A stretch of 64,000 bases of DNA from Escallonia rubra (lineage: Eukaryota; Streptophyta; Magnoliopsida; Escalloniales; Escalloniaceae). The notes beneath the pieces were generated by a model. That model saw only the letters and a program-made list of their open reading frames with translations, was not told the DNA's origin and did no database searches. The stretch is from assembly GCA_033065855.1 (NCBI GenBank), contig JAVXUO010001981.1, positions 124,001 through 188,000 of the forward strand, read 5' to 3'. The position numbers and the translations under genes are program-made. This document shows, piece by piece, positions 58,441 through 64,000 of the stretch (within the stretch, counting starts at the first letter, position 1; each line of letters begins with the position of its first letter).

Positions 58441-59780
58441 TTTGCGTCATCTAAATTTTACTGTCCCTTGCCCAGTTCCGTCCCGTCCCATCCCATCTAG
58501 ATCCAATGCCACTTAACCCGATCTTGTCTATGGCTTCCTGCCACCAAAGTAGTCGCATAAGGCCTATTTTCGGATCAGAAGCAACATCCATTGCTACTAT
58601 CTATTGCCCATAAATCCAAACTAATCAAACAACATGTTCCTACTATCTATTACCCATAAATCCACATGCCTAACATATCCTTCATTTAATTACAACGCTT
58701 TACATTAACAATCCATTTTATTGAAAGGTAGTAAAGTCAAACTACATTATACCCATTGTTAATAAAAAAAAACTATCAATCCAGCTCCTACAAACCCATC
58801 ATCATTGCAAAAACAGAAAACGAATATGCGAATATGACAAACGTACGAACCCTTAATATCTCTGACCCACAAATTCGCATTCTTAATATGACAAACGTAC
58901 GAACCCTTCATTTTAATAACACAACCAATTTTGTGCTTAGGCCAATCGTCAAGCTACCTAGCACAAACATTTCTTTTCTAACCACTTCATCGACAGCTAT
59001 ACTAATTAGATATATGTCAAAAATAATCTCTTCACTCCTCTCAACCTACATTTTTACCAAGCTACTTCATCCTCTAACTGAACTAGTTCTTCTTCTACCT
59101 TGTATGGGACTAAATAGAAAGTATCCATGTGCCCATGTTGTCCTAACCTTTTATAAAAAATTTCGAACACCCTCATATTGAATATATCAATGTCACGAAA
59201 CTCAACAAATCTGGTATATAGATTGGCCACATGCTTTCACAAAGCATCCTTCATTCCTCAGGTTTGTCCAATCCTCATCCTCCAAATCCCAATTAAAATA
59301 TGCATTTCTTATAATTTGAGTGAGGATTAAGCTCTAAAGCTAACAACAGATTCAGCTCCCCAGCAAGTCTAAGTTTAATGACTTGTAATAAAGGTCAAAG
59401 ATCAACACAAGATCATGCAACAAAAAGACATCATATTCATATACTGCAACAATTATTTCTAAACTAGAACTCCATCTAGTTTCCTTTTAACAACACAGGA
59501 CAACACTGAAGCTCTTAGCCTCTTACACAAAACCAAATACAGAATCAAAGATGCCCCAAACCTTTGAATTTTTCCATCAATAACAACAGAGCAGAGCAGA
59601 ACAACATCAAACGTTAAACATTCACACCCCAACTATCCAAGTTACCTCCCTCCCACCATACTATTTCCTAGAGGAATTACAGTCACAACCCTAAACCAAT
59701 CGTTTAAACAAGCATACACATTGTTGCATTGCATAGATACAATTACAAGTAAATTCGTGAAAAGGGTGCAAATGGATATG
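58441..59780. other. CACTA leader, no gene recognised
   Basis: AT-rich. A plus-strand frame at 58,756-59,181 is open but has no known motif, and its strand is opposite to the element's genes. Near 58,825-58,910 ATGACAAACGTACGAACCC occurs twice, 60 bp apart. Confidence 0.5.
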
Positions 59781-60040
59781 AAAAACTGGTGCAAAACCTA
59801 CCTGAAAATCAAGAGACCGCAAGAGAGATCGACGGCAGTGGCGGCGGCGGTTCTTCGGTTTTGAAGATCGGCGGCACTGGCGGCGACGGTGGCGGTGGCA
59901 GGCTATATTCCGTCTGGGGGTGGGTTGCCGGGGATGGCGACGGAGGTGGCGTCGAAGGAAATATTGCCGATGAGAGTTAATAGAGAGAGAGAGACAGAGA
60001 AAGAAACGGGAGAAAGAAAAGCAAAAGGGGATCTGTGTTT
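59781..60040. other. GC-rich GGCGGC block near CACTA right end
   Basis: GGC/GGT-rich stretch with short GAGAGA. It lies at the likely 5' end of the minus-strand transcript and may be its promoter or first untranslated exon, which is inference. Confidence 0.4.
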
Positions 60041-60044
60041 TTTA

Positions 60045-60378
60045 TACCTTTACCGACAGAACACACCCGTCGGTAAAAATCCGTCAGGAAAACTCTGCTT
60101 TCACCGACGGGTATTTTTACCGACGGCATTATTCCATCGCCTCTATGTTTTTGAAAATCATCGAAAATAAAAAAACCTATAAACTATTTATCGACGGTAC
60201 TTTTAGCGACGGAATAAACCGTTGATGCAAAATCCGTCGGTAAAAATATTTAACGACGGAGTGTTCCGTCGTTAAATATTTTTACCGATAGATTTTCATC
60301 GACGGTTTATTCCGTCGCTGAAATGGCTTTTAGCGATGGAATAAATTCCGTCGCTAAAAGTCCGTCGTTAAATCCTTC
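60045..60378. repeat. right subterminal repeats (ACCGACGG and AGCGACGG types)
   Basis: About a dozen motifs in 330 bp. The inner half (60,045-60,120) uses mostly ACCGACGG/CCGTCGGT; the outer half mixes AGCGACGG/CCGTCGCT and AACGACGG. The left subterminal region is nearly all AGCGACGG. Confidence 0.9.
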
Positions 60379-60391
60379 TTTTCTTGTAGTG
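60379..60391 (-). repeat. CACTA right terminal inverted repeat
   Basis: TTTTCTTGTAGTG, the reverse complement of the left terminus. TAT duplication follows. Confidence 0.97.
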
Positions 60392-60394
60392 TAT

Positions 60395-61999
60395 ATCTCA
60401 CAAATCTCACCATACAAATAATGTCTCCAGAGCTTTAGAGTAAATACGATTGCTGCCAATTCCAAGACATGAGTCGAGTAATTCTGCTCATGAGTATTCA
60501 GTTGTCTCGAGGTGTAAGCAATGACCTTTCCATGTTGCATTAAAACACAAACCAACCCTCTCGTAGAGGCATAGCTATAAATTAAATACCCTCCTGATCC
60601 CTGACGGCAACGTCAAAACTGATGCCGTTACTAATCTCTATTTAAGCTCCTGAAAACTTGACTCACAATCGTCAGTCCAGACGAACCACATATTCTTGCG
60701 TGTCAAATGGGTCAATGGTCCCACAATCTTAAAGAATCCTTCCATGAACCGTCTGTAGTAACCAGCTAGACCCAAAAAATTACGAACCTCTTTCACTGTA
60801 CTAGGCCTTTTCCATTCAGTCAATGTCTTAATCTTTGCTGGATCCATAGAAATCCTATCCCTAGACACAACATATGCCAAGGAACACCATCTGCTGAAGC
60901 CAAAACTCACACTTTGAGAGCTTCACATACAACTTCTGATCTTTCAACCGCTGTAATACCAGCCTTCAGTGCTCCCTATGTTCCTCCTGAAACTTAGAGT
61001 ATGCCAAGATATCATTGGTGAATACGACGACCAATTGATCCAGATAATCCTTGAACACCCTGTTCATTAAATCCATGAACGCTATTGGGGTATTCGTCAC
61101 AAGAAACTCGTAATGCCCATAGCGTGTATGGAGCACTGTCTTCGGTATATCCTCATCTCTCACTTCAACTGATGATACCCAGATTTCAGACCTATCTTTG
61201 AAAACCAACAAGCAACCTGAAGCTGATCAAACAAGTCTTCAATGTTGGGGCAATGTGTACTTATTACAAATTGTGATCTTGTTCAGTTCTCTGTAATCTA
61301 TACAGAGTCTCATTGTGCCATCCTTCTTTTTCACGAAGAGGACTGGGGCACCCCCTCAGAGATATACTAGGGGCGTATGAATCCCCGATCGAGCAACTCT
61401 TACAATTGCTCCTTCAGCTCATTCATCTCAGCTGGAGCCATATGATGCAAAGTTTTAGAAATGGGCTCCGCACCAGGAATAAGATCGATCATGAAATCAA
61501 TCTCATGGTTAATAGGCCCTCCTAGCAACTCCTTAGGAAAAACATTCATATACTGATATACTACAGGGATGGATGACAACGCAAGGCCGTCCTGACGAGT
61601 GTCACTGTTGTGAGCAATATATCCCTTACAACCCTGACGAAGCAATCACCATGCTTAGACGACAGAAATAACTTCATCAATCTACTCGGTTTAGACCCAC
61701 GATACACAAACTTAGACTGCCCCGAACTAGCAAATCTAACCAACTTCCCATGACAATCAACAAATGCATGGTTGGAAGACAACCAATCCATGTCCAAGAT
61801 GATATCAAAATCCCGTATGTATATTGGGATAAGATCTACAGGAATGTCTATATCCTCAACTCGAATATTACAATCACAGAGGACAAAAAAACTACTATTG
61901 ATTCACCCATCGGAGTGCCTATTACGATATCAGACTATAAAGTATAGGTTTTCACTTTCAGTCGATGTGCAAAGCCAAGCGATACAAATGAGTATGATG
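60395..61999 (-). pseudogene. protease, reverse transcriptase and RNase H region (fossil)
   Basis: Minus-strand motifs in order: protease-side MDMDWLSSNHAFVDCHGK near 61,740-61,797; RT-side [14 protein letters not shown] near 61,090-61,140, FTNDILAYS near 60,995-61,020 and VRNFLGLAGYYRRFM near 60,745-60,790; RNase H-side [19 protein letters not shown] near 60,445-60,500. Typical of Ty3/gypsy chromoviruses. Broken fossil with several breaks. Confidence 0.9.
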
Positions 62000-62099
62000 C
62001 TCCAGAATCAAATAATATATGGGCATCAAGGGAGTCAACTGGAAGTGTACTTAATACCACATCATTGGATACCTTAGCATCCTGAGCCGACATTCAAAA

Positions 62100-63530
62100 A
62101 TTCTAGCTGAGGTCTTGGACCTCTGCCCTTGCTGAGTCTGAGCTTGTTGACTCTGGCCCTTGTGATTCTATCCTTGCTAGAATTGACTTCCTATCGGACG
62201 AGGAGTGCTAGTCACTACTGCACTAACTGTAGATGCGAGGCAGAAAGCAGGCTAATTCTCTCTAGCAGATGGAGAGTTTCAAATCTGATGTTCCACACTG
62301 CCACACTTGTAAAAACCCCAAATAAGTTTATAGCATGGTCTATCACCATGGCTCTTCCCGCACATAGTACAAGGAGCGGCTTGAAGAATTAATCTGGTAC
62401 TCTGACCCGCACTTTGTGTAAATTGATGCCCTAGGCCATGTGGCGGTCTGGACCCAACACTCTACGTCGATCTAGCTTCTGCACTCTGCGCATTTCTAAT
62501 TTCTAGGTCTAGATCCCTGATATGAAGTAGGTCTAAACCCCTAATTTGTCCCATCTGTTGAAAGTCAACTGTCTGATAGTTGAAGTTTTTCTTTTCAGTT
62601 AAAAATTATCCTAAAGCTAAGCACTGTGAGCACCTTGATGCGGTGCAAAAGAAAGTTGTTGATGCTTGTCAGCCTCAAAGGCTTTAACCTCCAGTCTGTC
62701 CCTCTTTTAGCCACATTTTCATTGCTCAAACCTCTTCTTGTTATTAGATCTGGATTGTTCCAATGCACGTACCAAATCTACGCACTCCACGTAGCTCGAT
62801 AACTAAGCAAAAATTACTCCATCCCCCAAACCAGGCCTGAGTCCCCTCTCAAATTTACCGCATCTGTCGGCCTCAATTGGTAGCATCCTCTCTGTAAATT
62901 TTCCAGTTACGAGAATCTCATCTCGTACTCATCCACCGTTTCCCGGTTGGCCTAAGTTATATTGGTGAACTCTCTCTACATCTGCTCATGGTAACTCACG
63001 GAGAAGTACCGGCTATTGAATAGTTCCTTGAACAGCTCCCAAGTCATCTCTGCTCGTTGCAAAGCGGTCTTGCTGGCCTCCGCCATCTTCCACCATTGGT
63101 CTCTCCCCTCAACTTGTACACTACAAACTGAACCCTCTATTTATCCATGCATTTAAAGGCCCGGAAGATCTTTTCTAACTCTGCAATCCAACTCTCAGCC
63201 TTTGTAGAGTCCACTGACCCTTTGAAATTCGTCGCATTCTGCTTGTTGAATTCGCTCAGGGTACTCCCTTCCGGAGGTTGTGGTTGCGGCTGTTTAGGTT
63301 TTTGTATACCCTGCTACTGATTAACCAAATTCTTGGCCATGAATGCCAGAATTTGATTCATAGTATTTAAAGTTGCAACCATGGGTTCCTAGTTTTGTTG
63401 TTCCTGCTCTACATTGGGTACATCTGTAACAGGGACTTCTTGTTCTCCAGTACGGCCTCCTCAGCCTCCGCTACGGCCTCCTTGGCCCCTGGTGCCACCT
63501 CTACGAGTGCGTGTCGTGCTACAAAATAAA
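62100..63530 (-). pseudogene. gag and nucleocapsid region (fossil)
   Basis: Minus-strand NATNFKGSVDSTKAESWIAE near 63,180-63,240 is a classic plant gypsy gag signature. Cys-His knuckle remnants lie near 62,290-62,370. A Gly/Arg-rich start lies near 63,470-63,500. Broken fossil, several breaks. Confidence 0.82.
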
Positions 63531-64000
63531 CTACTATTAGAGTTGTACAATTATATTTTAGAGGAATAATGCAATTTAAAATTCATCAATCATAAATAAC
63601 AGACTTTAACATTAAGGAGAATTATTCACTTCTACTGATTACAAAAGACATATGTCTATATTTATTTATTTGTTTTCAATTATATATACTCTCTCTTCCT
63701 TTCTCCTCCCTAATTGTCTTCCTCGAACTCGTCACCTTCTATCTATCCTCACATACCAAGTTGTGCATCTTTAGGTACTCCTGCCATATCCTACAATAAT
63801 ATATGCAAACGACATCAATGTACCTCTGTCGACACGAATTCATACATCTAAGCTATCCTATCATGCAATTAAAAATTTGTTCCCAACCTATTCTGGTCAT
63901 ACCCAAGGGCCCAATAGGAGTCCTATTTCACGCGAACACGTCGACATTGTCAACGGTCAATTTTCCAACGCATCAAACCTGTCAGCGCCCGCGCGCCCAA
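63531..64000. other. leader or junction; right end repeats the 13,500-13,620 segment
   Basis: No LTR end or primer site recognised. 63,876-64,000 aligns in the same direction with 13,500-13,625, sharing CCCAAGGGCCCA and CAACGGTCAATTTT. Therefore a Tat-like repeat probably begins here and runs off the window. Confidence 0.55.

Larger units (their letters stand above)
48891..60391 (-). mobile_element. CACTA (En/Spm) transposon, 11.5 kb, two genes, near-complete
   Basis: Both ends carry CACTACAAGAAAA as a perfect 13-bp inverted repeat, flanked by TAT at 48,888-48,890 and 60,392-60,394. Subterminal regions are packed with AGCGACGG-type repeats. Two genes lie on the minus strand: a TNPD/Tnp2-type transposase (51,252-54,910) and a Transposase_24-type protein (49,404-51,057). 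A 5.5-kb leader on the right (54,911-60,391) holds four tandem arrays. It is inserted in the RNase H region of a gypsy fossil, so it is younger than that copy. Each gene contains one amber codon; otherwise the frames read through. Confidence 0.97.
45030..63530 (-). mobile_element. Ty3/gypsy chromovirus-like fossil, interrupted by CACTA element
   Basis: Minus-strand order from the right: gag (about 63,480 to 62,550), Cys-His nucleocapsid (near 62,300), protease (62,000 to 61,560), reverse transcriptase (61,400 to 60,640), RNase H (60,555 to 60,395), CACTA insertion (60,391 to 48,891), integrase (48,300 to 47,640), chromodomain-like tail (47,640 to 47,200), purine tract, then 3' LTR from 47,166. 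The tail pattern and pol motifs fit a Tekay/Del-type chromovirus, which is inference. The 5' LTR was not found before 64,000. Broken with many breaks. Confidence 0.88.

Noticed and set aside
58756-59181. A 141-codon plus-strand frame in the CACTA leader
   Set aside because: No motif, opposite strand to the element's genes, AT-rich codon use and a local 60-bp direct repeat inside it.

Overview
The window is repeat-dense intergenic DNA from a flowering plant nuclear genome. It has nested Ty3/gypsy retrotransposons, Mutator-, PIF/Harbinger-, hAT- and CACTA-type DNA transposons, TTTAGGG (plant telomere-type) motifs and GT/AG introns. No intact host gene was recognised. The only clear host-derived sequence is one exon of a plant NAD(P)-binding Rossmann-fold gene (At1g32220-like), carried inside a PIF/Harbinger-like transposon.

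Layout, left to right. 1-4,247: minus-strand gypsy fossil (LTR, integrase, gag, primer site, start of the other LTR). 4,248-9,954: PIF/Harbinger-like element with a transposase remnant and the captured exon. It is itself invaded at 7,384-9,306 by a small gypsy unit whose two 353-bp LTRs point in opposite directions, flanked by a perfect 5-bp duplication. 10,300-12,998: a second TTA-flanked TIR element holding an inner TIR element with a 1-kb GGT/GGC/AGT array. 13,500-15,867: diverged Tat/Ogre-like terminal sequence. 15,868-26,620: plus-strand gypsy fossil split by two solo LTRs. 26,630-29,200: Tat-like gag fossils in both orientations, containing a complete TRIM (28,200-28,561). 29,200-37,660: duplicated Tat-like spacer with a solo LTR, a TA-centred hairpin and a gag remnant. 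37,667-45,029: two inverted copies of one LTR family, carrying two Mutator-type elements with perfect 9-bp duplications and one hAT-type element. 45,030-63,530: minus-strand chromovirus-like gypsy fossil interrupted by an 11.5-kb CACTA element (48,891-60,391).

The CACTA element is the best preserved unit. It has 13-bp termini, a TAT target duplication, dense AGCGACGG subterminal repeats, a four-exon TNPD/Tnp2-type transposase gene and a five-exon Transposase_24-type gene. In each gene I found one in-frame amber codon, and all splice junctions I checked keep the frame. Its 5.5-kb leader contains four tandem arrays, including an exact 240-bp higher-order array built from TTTAGGG-bearing units.

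The most unusual items are the inverted-LTR unit, the TRIM with pol III-like A and B boxes, the captured exon, and the CACTA leader arrays with paired amber codons. All calls come from reading the sequence. No database search was run.
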